A stretch of 64,000 nucleotides of DNA from Promicromonospora sp. AC04 (GTDB taxonomy: Bacteria > Actinomycetota > Actinomycetes > Actinomycetales > Cellulomonadaceae): NCBI RefSeq assembly GCF_003058225.1, contig NZ_QBUG01000002.1:434001-498000 (forward strand). The letters run 5' to 3'. Below the pieces are notes generated by a model. The model saw only the letters and a program-made list of their open reading frames with translations. It searched no databases and was not told where the DNA came from. The position numbers were made by a program, and so were the translations under genes. Numbering within the stretch: the stretch's first letter is position 1; every line of letters starts with the position of its first letter. Below are positions 1-7,807 of this stretch, piece after piece.

Positions 1-601
1 CCTCAAACCCGAGCTCCTTCGAGTACTGCTGAGCGTACCTACCTACGACGTCGCGGCCCGACTCCGGCCTACCCGCATTGTCACGTGACCCCGGAAGTGC
101 TTCAATCCTATCCGCAACAGCCGCAACTAGCGCCGGATCAGCCAATTCACGAGCTAGAATAAGGGACTTAACGAGGCGCGATGGATAACTCGCAGGAGGA
201 AGCCAGATGAATGTCTCATCGCCGTTCACATCAGCCTCGCTCATGAAAGCAAGACACAATTCGTTCCGATCTTTCACCTGCTGAAGACCAGAACAAATCT
301 CTAAAGCCATCGGCTCCAATAATTCTCTCGCACCGGGCCACTCGAATCTGTTCGACCGAACAGGGTGCACCCCAACAGCGAATCTGCCGAACTTGGTCAG
401 GCGCTGACCAAGTTTCTTGTCGTCAACAGCGAGGCGCCACTCCACAGTACCGTCACCCGCCCGAGCGACGGTGAGCATGTATTCCATAACCCCGTTGTCC
501 CAAACGACCGAACCGGTGCGTGAAACTGAAGCGTCGGGGTCGATTAACCCCTGCCCCTGCAGATCACGGATTAGTTGCAATTTCGTCTTTGGTCTACTCA
601 T
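1..601 (-). CDS. Unknown protein, partial (C-terminus beyond the left edge)
   Basis: An open frame of 200 codons starts at an ATG (bases 599-601, minus strand) and reaches the window edge without a stop. The protein begins MSRPKTKLQL and reads as a soluble mixed alpha/beta protein, with no membrane segment and no motif I recognise. Base composition is visibly lower in GC than the rest of the window, with many A/T third positions (TTA, AGA, CTA, ATT). This suggests recently acquired DNA or an accessory-region edge. Nothing clear lies between this start and the next gene at 858. The long open frame in unbiased sequence makes it likely to be real, but its function is unknown. Confidence 0.6.
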   Translation of the reverse strand, partial: MSRPKTKLQLIRDLQGQGLIDPDASVSRTGSVVWDNGVMEYMLTVARAGDGTVEWRLAVDDKKLGQRLTKFGRFAVGVHPVRSNRFEWPGARELLEPMALEICSGLQQVKDRNELCLAFMSEADVNGDETFIWLPPASYPSRLVKSLILARELADPALVAAVADRIEALPGSRDNAGRPESGRDVVGRYAQQYSKELGFE

Positions 602-845
602 CAGTAAATGCGCCACCATCGATGCGGGCTTTTCGAGACCGCAAGTGTCAATGCGATCACTCCAGCAACCAGGTCGCTGCCACCCGCACCAGGCCGAACA
701 GCCACCGCCCGCCTCTCGCTCAAGGACGCCACACCACGTGACGCCATCAGACCGAGGAGGAATCTAAGGGGCTGAATGGGGCGCGCGTGACCAAAACCGA
801 CCCTGGGGCGGGTGAGATCCAAAGATCACCCGCACCGTCGAGCGC

Positions 846-851
846 TAACCT
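846..851 (+). promoter_or_regulatory. Candidate -10 (TAACCT), leaderless start of the HD protein
   Basis: TAACCT ends 6 bases before the GTG at 858 and there is no Shine-Dalgarno sequence, so transcription probably starts at the initiation codon. Confidence 0.5.
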
Positions 852-857
852 CGCTCC

Positions 858-1769
858 GTGACTCTCTTCATCGACCCGCCGGTCTGGCCCGCGCACGGGA
901 CCCTGTTCTCCCACCTGGTCTCGGACGGGTCGCTGCAGGAGCTCCGCCTCTTCGCCCGGGCGGCCGAGGTGCCGGATCGCGCGCTCGACCTCGACCACTA
1001 CGACGTCCCGGCCGCGCGGTACGACGCGCTGGTCGCGGCGGGCGCCGTGCCCATCGAGGGCGGCGACCTGGCCCGGCGTCTCGCCGCCTCAGGGCTGCGC
1101 GTGTCGGGTGCCGAGCGGAACCGCGCCAAGCGGGCGACGCTCCTGACCCGCTGGGACACCCTGTGGGCCGACCCGGGCCTGGCCCGCAAGGCCGGCGAGG
1201 ACCTGGTCGACCGCTGGCGAGAGCCGCACCGCGTCTACCACTCGACCCTGCACCTGGCCGTCGCCCTGGACGCGCTGGACACCGTCGCGGCCGACGCCCG
1301 CGTCTCCGAGCGCGCGCTCTGGCGCGCCCGCCTCGCCCTGTGGTTCCACGACGCGGTGCACGACGGCGTCGCGCGGCAGGACGAGGAACGTTCGGCAGCG
1401 CTGGTGACCGAGCTGCTCGGCCCCCTCGCCGGGACCGGGGTCTCCGGCGAGGACGTCGACGAGATCGCACGTCTGGTCATGGTCACCGCCGACCACGACC
1501 CGGCGCCCGACGACGTCATTGGCGGCCTGGTCAGCGACGCCGACCTGGCCGTGCTGGGCGGCAGCCCCGCCGTCTACACGCGGTACACCCACCAGGTCCG
1601 CGCCGAGTACTGCGACGTGCCCGACCCGCTGTTCCGCGCCGGGCGGTCCGAGGTGCTGCGCATGCTCCTGGCCGGCGGCCCGCTGTTCCGCACCGCACCG
1701 GGCGCGGCTCGCTGGCAGGCCGCGGCGGAGGCGAACCTCCGCGCCGAGCTGGCGCTCCTGGCTGCCTGA
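858..1769 (+). CDS. DUF4031-HD domain fusion protein (predicted metal-dependent phosphohydrolase)
   Basis: This 303-residue protein has two parts. Residues 1-76 match the small DUF4031 family (start TLFIDPPVWPAHG). Residues 113-240 are an HD-type domain, with histidines at 124, 128 and 132, the metal-binding pair HD at 164-165 and later acidic positions. HD proteins of this type are metal-dependent phosphohydrolases; the substrate cannot be read from the sequence. The GTG at 858 is chosen because a TANNNT hexamer lies 6 bases upstream and the DUF4031 domain starts at once. The next gene follows after 48 bases with its own candidate promoter. Confidence 0.8.
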   Translation: MTLFIDPPVWPAHGTLFSHLVSDGSLQELRLFARAAEVPDRALDLDHYDVPAARYDALVAAGAVPIEGGDLARRLAASGLRVSGAERNRAKRATLLTRWDTLWADPGLARKAGEDLVDRWREPHRVYHSTLHLAVALDALDTVAADARVSERALWRARLALWFHDAVHDGVARQDEERSAALVTELLGPLAGTGVSGEDVDEIARLVMVTADHDPAPDDVIGGLVSDADLAVLGGSPAVYTRYTHQVRAEYCDVPDPLFRAGRSEVLRMLLAGGPLFRTAPGAARWQAAAEANLRAELALLAA

Positions 1770-1804
1770 CCTGGGTGATCACCCGGAGCAGCGCGAGGAC
1801 ACGG

Positions 1805-1810
1805 TAGCGT
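1805..1810 (+). promoter_or_regulatory. Candidate -10 (TAGCGT), leaderless start of the DUF218 gene
   Basis: TAGCGT ends 7 bases before the GTG at 1818. No Shine-Dalgarno sequence is present. Confidence 0.5.
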
Positions 1811-1817
1811 TCCGGTC

Positions 1818-2441
1818 GTGACTCCTCTCAAGGCCACCGCGATCGTCGCGGGTGTGCTCGCCGTCGCGTTCACCGTCCCCGTCGCCATCGTGCAGGCCAC
1901 CGGCCACGTCCGGGTGCGGCACGACTCGAGCGAGATCGAGAAGGCCGACGCCGTCGTCGTGCTCGGGGCCGGGCTCCGCGCCGACGGCACCCCGTCGACG
2001 TACCTGCGCCGCCGCGTCGAGGCCGGCGCCGAGCTCTACCGCGCGGGCGTCGCGCCCACGGTGATCCTGAGCGGCGACGCGCACGACAACGCCGACGGCA
2101 CCAGGTACGACGAGCCCGGCTCGATGCGCAGCTGGATCCTGGACAACGACCTCGGCGTCCCCGACGACGCGATAGTGCTGGACCGCGAGGGTTTCAACAC
2201 CACTGCCACGTGCCGCCGCGCTCACGACCTGTACGGGGTGCGTACCGCCGTCGTCGTCACGCAGGACTATCACCTGCGCCGCACCCTCTACTCCTGCGTC
2301 GAGGCCGGGCTGGACGCCGTCGGGGTGGGCGTGAGCGCCGCGAGCGTGCAGCCGGCGCAGTGGGCCTGGTGGCACGTGCGGGAGCTGCCGGCGAGCTGGA
2401 AGGCCGCGGTCCGCTCCCTGGGGCGCAGGCGCGTGGGCTGA
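1818..2441 (+). CDS. SanA/YdcF-family (DUF218) membrane-anchored protein
   Basis: The 207-residue protein has one hydrophobic N-terminal segment (residues 4-28), then a DUF218 domain starting with the family signature ADAVVVLGAG near residue 45. It continues with RRVEAGAELYRAG, ILSGD and the late VTQDYHLRR motif. Family members such as SanA and YdcF are anchored in the membrane; SanA is linked to envelope barrier function, but no reaction is firmly established. The GTG start is supported by the -10-like hexamer 7 bases upstream and by the position of the membrane segment. Confidence 0.85.
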   Translation: MTPLKATAIVAGVLAVAFTVPVAIVQATGHVRVRHDSSEIEKADAVVVLGAGLRADGTPSTYLRRRVEAGAELYRAGVAPTVILSGDAHDNADGTRYDEPGSMRSWILDNDLGVPDDAIVLDREGFNTTATCRRAHDLYGVRTAVVVTQDYHLRRTLYSCVEAGLDAVGVGVSAASVQPAQWAWWHVRELPASWKAAVRSLGRRRVG

Positions 2442-2454
2442 GCGCGGACATACG

Positions 2455-2943
2455 ATGATCAGTTCCAGTCGCTTTGTCCTCAAGCAAGACTATTCCGTCC
2501 GGGCTGTTAAACGGCTCGCCTGGGACCTTGACTGGGATGTTGTCGACTTCCGTCGGGAAGAAGCCGGCGCTTTTGTCGACATCTGGATCACCTATGACAA
2601 GCGCGCCGAGATTCACCATGTCGACGATGAACCAATCGGTATGCGCTACCTCACCGTGCGAGGCGAAGGGCGGGATGAGGTCACTCAGCAGATTCAGGAG
2701 AAGTGCGACCTGTGGAGCCACGAGGAAGCCCGACGAGGGCTCAAGGAGGCAGCAGACAGGAGCCAGAAGCTTGTTGCTCTCTACGCCGCCGCCCTCACCG
2801 CACCTGGGACACAAGACGACGATTTTGTCGGCGAGCTCCGTATGGCGGCCATGGATGAAGACCCAAGGGTGCGTCAGGCGGTCATCATCGCGACCGGATA
2901 CCTACCCTGGCCGGGTTTGACAGACCTCGTGGGGAAGTCCTGA
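2455..2943 (+). CDS. Unknown protein with a HEAT-like C-terminus
   Basis: This is a 162-residue soluble protein of unknown function. Residues 1-75 look beta-rich (DVVDFRREEAGAFVDIWITY). The C-terminal part (about 128-150) resembles one HEAT-type helix pair (DEDPRVRQAVIIATGYL). GC content is lower than in its neighbours, with many A/T third positions, as in the unknown ORF at the left edge, so it may be acquired. It starts 13 bases after the DUF218 gene and ends 4 bases before the end of the convergent DUF4442 gene. Confidence 0.6.
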   Translation: MISSSRFVLKQDYSVRAVKRLAWDLDWDVVDFRREEAGAFVDIWITYDKRAEIHHVDDEPIGMRYLTVRGEGRDEVTQQIQEKCDLWSHEEARRGLKEAADRSQKLVALYAAALTAPGTQDDDFVGELRMAAMDEDPRVRQAVIIATGYLPWPGLTDLVGKS

Positions 2944-2947
2944 ACCG

Positions 2948-3430
2948 TCACTTCTTCTTCGGCGTGACCCAGAGGTGGATGGTGCCCTCGACCACCACGG
3001 TCCCGTCGGCCAGGACGCCGCGCACGCGGACCGGCAGGTCCGGCTCGTCCCCGTCCCACTGGGCCTGGTCCGTCTCCGCCACGCAGGTGACGTCGCCGGT
3101 CGACTTCGCGAGGTAGGCCACCTCCATACCCTTCGGCAGCCACCGCTTGTCGTCGGGCACGGTGGCCTCGGCGAGCGAGCCCATGGCCATCTCGAGCCCG
3201 TTGCAGACGGCGATCGCGTGCACCGTGCCGATGTGGTTCCGGTTGCGCCAGCGGTTGGGCACGACTACCTCGCCGTAGTTCGGGCGCATGTCGACCACGC
3301 GCGGCGCGATGCTGCCGAAGTACGGCGCCTTGAAGCTGTAGGCAGTGGTGAAGATCCGCTTCCCGAGCAGCCCGCCGATCACCGGCAGCGAGTTGGCGGA
3401 CTTCCAGAAGGCGTGGAGCTGCGTCGTCAT
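2948..3430 (-). CDS. DUF4442 hotdog-fold protein (acyl-CoA thioesterase-like)
   Basis: The 160-residue protein has the DUF4442 pattern: an N-terminal helix region (FWKSANSLPVIGGLL), then a hotdog core with RNRNHIGTVHAIAVCNGLEMAMG at about 62-84 and a strand-rich C-terminus. The family is related to hotdog thioesterases, but its substrate is undefined. The ATG at 3430 is supported by TACGCT ending 7 bases upstream. It is monocistronic and convergent with the unknown gene before it. Confidence 0.8.
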   Translation of the reverse strand: MTTQLHAFWKSANSLPVIGGLLGKRIFTTAYSFKAPYFGSIAPRVVDMRPNYGEVVVPNRWRNRNHIGTVHAIAVCNGLEMAMGSLAEATVPDDKRWLPKGMEVAYLAKSTGDVTCVAETDQAQWDGDEPDLPVRVRGVLADGTVVVEGTIHLWVTPKKK

Positions 3431-3437
3431 GCGGGCG

Positions 3438-3443
3438 AGCGTA
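3438..3443 (-). promoter_or_regulatory. Candidate -10 (TACGCT), leaderless start of the DUF4442 gene
   Basis: TACGCT ends 7 bases before the ATG at 3430. There is no Shine-Dalgarno sequence. Confidence 0.5.
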
Positions 3444-3491
3444 CCGGGCCCAGTGACGACCGTTCACTTCACGCCGCGCCGCACCTCCGCC

Positions 3492-5126
3492 TCACGCCAT
3501 GCGCAGCTTGCGCATCGCCTCCAGGGCGGTGGTCAGCACGCGGCTCGGGGTGTCTCCGCCCAGGCCGTAGAGGCTGTCGAGCGTCGCGCCGAACCGGGCG
3601 CCACGGGACGTCACCACCGTCTGCTGCCGCGTGAGCCCGGTGATCGACGCCGCCCCGTGCCGCCCGCCCAGGCCGGAAGCCTTCCAGCCGCCGAGCGGCG
3701 CGGAGACGGAGCCCCAGGTCATCGTGTACCCGTCGTTGATCGCCACCGACCCGGTCTCGACGCGCGCGGCCACGCGCCGCGCCCGACCGACGTCCCGCGA
3801 CCAGATTGCGGCGTGCAGCCCGTACTCGGTGTCGTTCATGACGGCGACGGCGTCCTCGTCACAGTCGACGCGGGTGATCGTGACGACCGGCCCGAAGGTC
3901 TCCTCGCGCCCGACCACGGCCTGCGCCGGGACGTCGTCGAGCACCGTCGGGGCATAGAAATACGGGCCGACGTCGGCGCGGTGCACCCCGCCGGCGAGCA
4001 CCCGTGCGCCGCGGGCCAGCGCGTCGTCCACGTGCGCCGTCACCTTGTCGAGCTGCGCGGCGGAGGTGAGCGATCCGACGTCCGCCGAGTAGTCCAGGGC
4101 CGGGCTGAGCCGCAGGTTCCGCACGGCGCGCACGAACTTCGCGACGAACTCCTCGGCGACGGCCTCGTGCACCACCAGACGTTCGATGGAGACGCACAGC
4201 TGGCCCGCGTTCGAGAAGCAGGCCCGAACAATGCCGGGTATCGCCGCGTCGACGTCGACGTCCTCGGTCACGTAGAGCGCGTTCTTGCCGCCCAGCTCGA
4301 GCGTGGCCCCGATGAGGCGTTCGCCCGCCCGCGCCGCGACCTTGCGACCCGTGGCGGTGGAGCCCGTGAACGCGATGTGGTCCACGTGCTCGATCAGGGC
4401 CTCGCCCACCTCGGGACCGCCCGCGACCACCTGGAACAGGCCCGCGGGCAGGCCCGCGTCGTCCAGGGCCTCGGCCGCCCACAGGGCGGTGAGCGTGGTC
4501 TGCGGGTCCGGCTTGAGCAGCACGGCGTTGCCGGCCAGGAGCGCGGGCAGAGCCTCCGAGAGCGCGAGCACCAGCGGGTAGTTCCACGGCGAGATCGCGC
4601 CGACGACGCCCACGGGCCGCCGGTGCACCTGCACACCCGCGAGCAGCGGGACCATGCCACGGACCCGGCGGGACGCGAGGTAGCGCTCACCACGCACGGC
4701 ATAGTGCCGAGCGACCTGGGCGATGTCCGCGACCTCCTCGAAGGCGGCGCGGCGCGCCTTTCCGGTCTCGAGCTGGATGAGGTCGAGCGCCTCGGACTGC
4801 CGCTCCAGGACGATGCGACCGAGCCGCTGGAGGACGCCGGCGCGATCACGTACCGGCACGCGCGCCCAGGTCCGCTGCGCGACCCGCGCCCGGACGGCCG
4901 ACGCGGCGACGTCCTCGGCCGAGGAGACCGGGAACGTCACGAGCGGCGCGCCCGAGAACGGGCACATGGACCGGTGGGTGCCCGACCCCTCGGAGGTCGC
5001 GATTCGTGCCACGAGCGGGGCCATCACCCCGGGCTCAAGGACAAAGGTCCCCTGCGGGTGCTCGGGGTCGAGCACGCCGCCGACGGCACCACTCGCGGCT
5101 GCGTCGGCTGCTGCGTCGTCGATCAT
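3492..5126 (-). CDS. gabD2: Succinate-semialdehyde dehydrogenase (NAD(P)+), GabD2-like
   Basis: This aldehyde dehydrogenase oxidises an aldehyde, most likely succinate semialdehyde, to the acid using NAD(P)+. The fold signatures are in order: SPWNYPLVLALSE (cofactor and substrate region), FTGSTATGRKVAA (nucleotide binding), LELGGKNAL (catalytic Glu) and NAGQLCVSIERL (catalytic Cys). The C-terminus GLGGRHGAASI is typical of the actinobacterial GabD2 group. I choose the ATG at 5126 (544 residues) over a GTG at 5159 because TAGGGT ends 7 bases before the ATG, suggesting a leaderless transcript. The GTG has neither a Shine-Dalgarno sequence nor a -10. No other GABA-shunt gene is in the window. 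Confidence 0.85.
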   Translation of the reverse strand: MIDDAAADAAASGAVGGVLDPEHPQGTFVLEPGVMAPLVARIATSEGSGTHRSMCPFSGAPLVTFPVSSAEDVAASAVRARVAQRTWARVPVRDRAGVLQRLGRIVLERQSEALDLIQLETGKARRAAFEEVADIAQVARHYAVRGERYLASRRVRGMVPLLAGVQVHRRPVGVVGAISPWNYPLVLALSEALPALLAGNAVLLKPDPQTTLTALWAAEALDDAGLPAGLFQVVAGGPEVGEALIEHVDHIAFTGSTATGRKVAARAGERLIGATLELGGKNALYVTEDVDVDAAIPGIVRACFSNAGQLCVSIERLVVHEAVAEEFVAKFVRAVRNLRLSPALDYSADVGSLTSAAQLDKVTAHVDDALARGARVLAGGVHRADVGPYFYAPTVLDDVPAQAVVGREETFGPVVTITRVDCDEDAVAVMNDTEYGLHAAIWSRDVGRARRVAARVETGSVAINDGYTMTWGSVSAPLGGWKASGLGGRHGAASITGLTRQQTVVTSRGARFGATLDSLYGLGGDTPSRVLTTALEAMRKLRMA

Positions 5127-5133
5127 GGCGGCC

Positions 5134-5139
5134 ACCCTA
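5134..5139 (-). promoter_or_regulatory. Candidate -10 (TAGGGT) of the semialdehyde dehydrogenase gene
   Basis: TAGGGT ends 7 bases before the ATG at 5126. It lies inside the longer GTG-initiated reading, which argues against that longer start. Confidence 0.5.
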
Positions 5140-5240
5140 CGCGCAAAACCCTGCACCACGTATTGATAGGTGTGTGAAACTGACTTTCAGAGCGTTTTCA
5201 TCGCGGAGGCCGCACGAGCGCGGCACGCGGTGCCTTCCGC

Positions 5241-5720
5241 TCAGTCCGACTCGACCCAGCGGCCCAGCACCGTGCACTCCTGGTCGGTGTAACCGAGCCG
5301 CCCGTAGAAGCCGAGCACGTCCGTGTTGGTGGTCCGCACCATGAGCTGAATCTTGCGCGCGCCGCGCGCGACCAGCCACGCCTCGGCAGCGACGACGGCC
5401 GCCCGGCCCAGGCCCGTGCTCCGCAGCCCGGGCGCGACGGCCACGTAGTAGAGCCAGCCGCGGTGCCCGTCGTAGCCGGCCATCGCGGAGGCGGTCACGC
5501 GGCCGTCGGCCCGCGCGACCAGGACTGTCGACGTGTCGCCCGCCCGGGCGTCGGCGATGTCGAGGTGCGGGTCGTTCCACGGCCGGGTCAGCCCGCAGGC
5601 CCGCCACAGCTCGACGACCTGGTCGACGTCGGCATCCGTGATCTCGACGAACTCACCGTCGGCCGCGGGAGCCGCGGCGAGGACCGGGGCGAGCTGCTCG
5701 CCGCTGGGGAACGCCGTCAC
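5241..5720 (-). CDS. GNAT N-acetyltransferase (YpeA-like)
   Basis: This 159-residue GNAT protein has the acetyl-CoA binding region in WLYYVAVAPGLRSTGLGRAAV (V-x-P-x-x-R-x-x-G-x-G), followed by GFYGRLGY near the C-terminus. The pattern ARKIQLMVRTTN is typical of YpeA-type acetyltransferases; the acceptor substrate is unknown. The GTG start overlaps the guaB3 stop by four bases (GTGA), so it is translationally coupled to guaB3 and probably the second gene of a two-gene operon. Confidence 0.85.
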   Translation of the reverse strand: MTAFPSGEQLAPVLAAAPAADGEFVEITDADVDQVVELWRACGLTRPWNDPHLDIADARAGDTSTVLVARADGRVTASAMAGYDGHRGWLYYVAVAPGLRSTGLGRAAVVAAEAWLVARGARKIQLMVRTTNTDVLGFYGRLGYTDQECTVLGRWVESD

Positions 5721-6841
5721 CGCGGCTGGTACGGCGACACGACGACCTCGACCCGCTGGAACTCCTTGAGATCGGAGTAGCCGGTGGTGGCCATGGCGCG
5801 CCGGAGCGCGCCCACGAGGTTCAGGGTGCCGTCGGCCTGCTTGCCCGGCCCGAAGAGGATCTCCTCCAGCGTGCCGACCGTGCCCACCTCGACGCGCTCG
5901 CCGCGCGGGAGCTGCGGGTGGTGCGCCTCGGGGCCCCAGTGGAAGCCCCGGCCGGGCGCCTCGGCCGCGCGGGCGAGCGCGGCACCGAGCATGACGGCGT
6001 CCGCACCGCAGGCCACGGCCTTGACGATGTCGCCCGAGTGGCCCACGCCGCCGTCGGCGATGACGTGCACGTACCGGCCGCCGGACTCGTCGAGGTAGTC
6101 GCGGCGGGCCGCCGCGACGTCGGCCACCGAGGTGGCCATGGGTGCGTGGATGCCCAGGCTGACGCGGGTGGTGTGGGCGGCACCGCCGCCGAACCCGACG
6201 AGCACGCCCGCGGCGCCCGTGCGCATGAGGTGCAGCGCCGCGGTGTACGTCGAGGCCCCGCCGACGACGACGGGCACGTCCAGCTCGTAGATGAACCGCT
6301 TGAGGTTGAGCGGCTCGGCGTTGCCCGAGACGTGCTCGGCCGAGACCGTGGTGCCGCGGATGATGAACAGGTCGACGCCGGCGTCGACCACCGTCTTGTA
6401 GAACTCCTGCGTGCGCTGCGGGGTGAGCGCACCGGCGACCGTGACGCCCGCGGCCCGGATCTCCTTGAGACGCTGCGTGATGAGCTCCGGCTTGATGGGC
6501 TCCGAGTAGATCGCCTGCATGCGGCGGGTCGCCTCGTCAGCGGGCAGGGCCGCGATCTCGGCGAGCAGCGGCTCGGGCGACTCGTAGCGGGTCCACAGGC
6601 CCTCGAGGTCGAGCACCCCGAGGCCACCGAACCGGCCCAGCGCGACGGCGCTGTCCGGGGTCATCACGGAGTCCATCGGTGCCGCGAGGATCGGCAGGTC
6701 GAAGTGGTAGGCGTCGATCTGCCAGCCGACCGAGACGTCCTTCGGGTCGCGCGTACGCCGGGACGGCACCACCGCGATGTCGTCGAAGGAATAGGCGCGC
6801 CGCCCGCGCTTGCCGCGTCCGATCTCGATCTCGTTGCTCAC
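5717..6841 (-). CDS. guaB3: GuaB3-family IMP dehydrogenase-related protein
   Basis: This 374-residue TIM-barrel protein belongs to the GuaB3 group found beside true IMP dehydrogenase in Actinobacteria. It starts with SFDDIAVVPSRRTRDPKDVSV and has the phosphate-binding ADGGVGHSGDIVKAVACGADAVMLG region near residues 260-285, but no CBS pair. The group is linked to purine nucleotide metabolism; related proteins have been described as GMP reductases, and which reaction applies here is open. The GTG start at 6841 has TAGGCT 6 bases upstream. The true GuaB is at 10564-12078, separated by four unrelated genes. Confidence 0.85.
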   Translation of the reverse strand: MSNEIEIGRGKRGRRAYSFDDIAVVPSRRTRDPKDVSVGWQIDAYHFDLPILAAPMDSVMTPDSAVALGRFGGLGVLDLEGLWTRYESPEPLLAEIAALPADEATRRMQAIYSEPIKPELITQRLKEIRAAGVTVAGALTPQRTQEFYKTVVDAGVDLFIIRGTTVSAEHVSGNAEPLNLKRFIYELDVPVVVGGASTYTAALHLMRTGAAGVLVGFGGGAAHTTRVSLGIHAPMATSVADVAAARRDYLDESGGRYVHVIADGGVGHSGDIVKAVACGADAVMLGAALARAAEAPGRGFHWGPEAHHPQLPRGERVEVGTVGTLEEILFGPGKQADGTLNLVGALRRAMATTGYSDLKEFQRVEVVVSPYQPR

Positions 6842-6847
6842 CCGCCA

Positions 6848-6853
6848 AGCCTA
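6848..6853 (-). promoter_or_regulatory. Candidate -10 (TAGGCT), leaderless start of guaB3
   Basis: TAGGCT ends 6 bases before the GTG at 6841. The same hexamer precedes tsaD, tsaB and acpS. Confidence 0.55.
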
Positions 6854-7012
6854 CCCATCCGACCTGACAAAGCGCGCAGCATCCGGTGATGTGCGGGGTG
6901 TGATGAGCCTGAGTGTCAGTGACCGGTGGCAAGGTTCTCCGTGGACGCACCGGGAGGCCGCGCACCGTTGGACGGCACAGCGGCGGAAACCCGGACGAGC
7001 AGGGAGGACACC

Positions 7013-7735
7013 ATGAACGAGACCTGGATCCACAGGCCGCTGCTGGGCTTCGACACCGAGACCACAGGGGTCGACGTCGCGGGCGACCGCATCGTCACGG
7101 CAGCCCTGGTGCTGCGCACGCCCGGAGCGGGCACCGAGGTCCGCACCTGGCTGATGGACCCGGGTGTGGAGATACCGGAGGAGGCCGCCGCCATCCACGG
7201 CATCTCCACCGAGCACGCGCGCGCCCACGGCGTGCAGCCCCTGGAGGCGCTCGAAGAGATCGCCGCCGAGCTCGCCGCCCACCTGGCCGACGGCGTCCCC
7301 GTGGTCGCCTACAACGCGGCCTTCGACCTCTCGCTGCTCGACTCCGAGTTGCTGCGCCACGGGCTCAAGACCCTCCCCCAGCGCCTGGGCCGCCCGGTCG
7401 AGCCGGTCGTGGACCCGCTGGTCATCGACCGCTGGCTGGACCGGTACCGCCCCGGCAAGCGCCGCCTCGGCGACCTGTCGGAGTGGTACGGCGTCACGTC
7501 GGACGGCGACCTGCACACCGCGGAGGTCGACGTGCTCGCCACGCTCGACGTGCTGGAGGCCCTGGCCCTCCGGTTCCCGCATCTGGCCCGCATGTCCCTG
7601 GCGGACCTGCACCAGCAGCAGATCGGCGCGCACCGCCAGTGGGCGGTGAGCTTCAACGAGTGGCGCCGCGAGCAGGGCCTCGAGGGCCCCGGCGCCTCCG
7701 GGGCGTGGCCGGTACAGCACGCCGCCGGCGCCTGA
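7013..7735 (+). CDS. DnaQ-like 3'-5' exonuclease (DEDDh family)
   Basis: The 240-residue protein is a DEDDh exonuclease. Exo I is FDTETTG (Asp14, Glu16), Exo II is in AYNAAFDLSLLD near residue 100, and Exo III is HTAEVDVLATL near 170 with the His-x4-Asp pair. It resembles the proofreading epsilon subunit but lacks a polymerase-binding tail, so it is probably a stand-alone exonuclease in DNA repair or RNA turnover. The ATG at 7013 is chosen because AGGGAGG lies 5 bases upstream; a longer in-frame reading from 6926 has no such support. Confidence 0.85.
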   Translation: MNETWIHRPLLGFDTETTGVDVAGDRIVTAALVLRTPGAGTEVRTWLMDPGVEIPEEAAAIHGISTEHARAHGVQPLEALEEIAAELAAHLADGVPVVAYNAAFDLSLLDSELLRHGLKTLPQRLGRPVEPVVDPLVIDRWLDRYRPGKRRLGDLSEWYGVTSDGDLHTAEVDVLATLDVLEALALRFPHLARMSLADLHQQQIGAHRQWAVSFNEWRREQGLEGPGASGAWPVQHAAGA

Positions 7736-7751
7736 CGGGGCACCTTGCACG

Positions 7752-7784
7752 CCGGCCACGCCCCGGATATCGAGGCGTGGCCGG
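7752..7784. terminator. Hairpin terminator between the exonuclease and RidA-like genes
   Basis: Two perfect 11-base arms are separated by 11 bases, between convergent stop codons. There is no T tract on either side, which is usual in this group. Confidence 0.6.
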
Positions 7785-7807
7785 GCTCAGCCGGACAGAC
7801 CGGCGGC

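Noticed and set aside
601-822. Minus-strand 73-codon frame ending at the start of the left-edge gene (TGATG overlap)
   Set aside because: Arg/Pro-rich content and no family or ribosome site. The overlap looks fortuitous in the spacer before 858.
5127-5159. Longer GTG start for the semialdehyde dehydrogenase
   Set aside because: No ribosome site or -10 precedes it, and the TAGGGT hexamer for the ATG at 5126 lies within it.
3345-5177. Plus-strand 610-codon open frame opposite the dehydrogenase
   Set aside because: Antisense shadow of a gene with all aldehyde dehydrogenase motifs.
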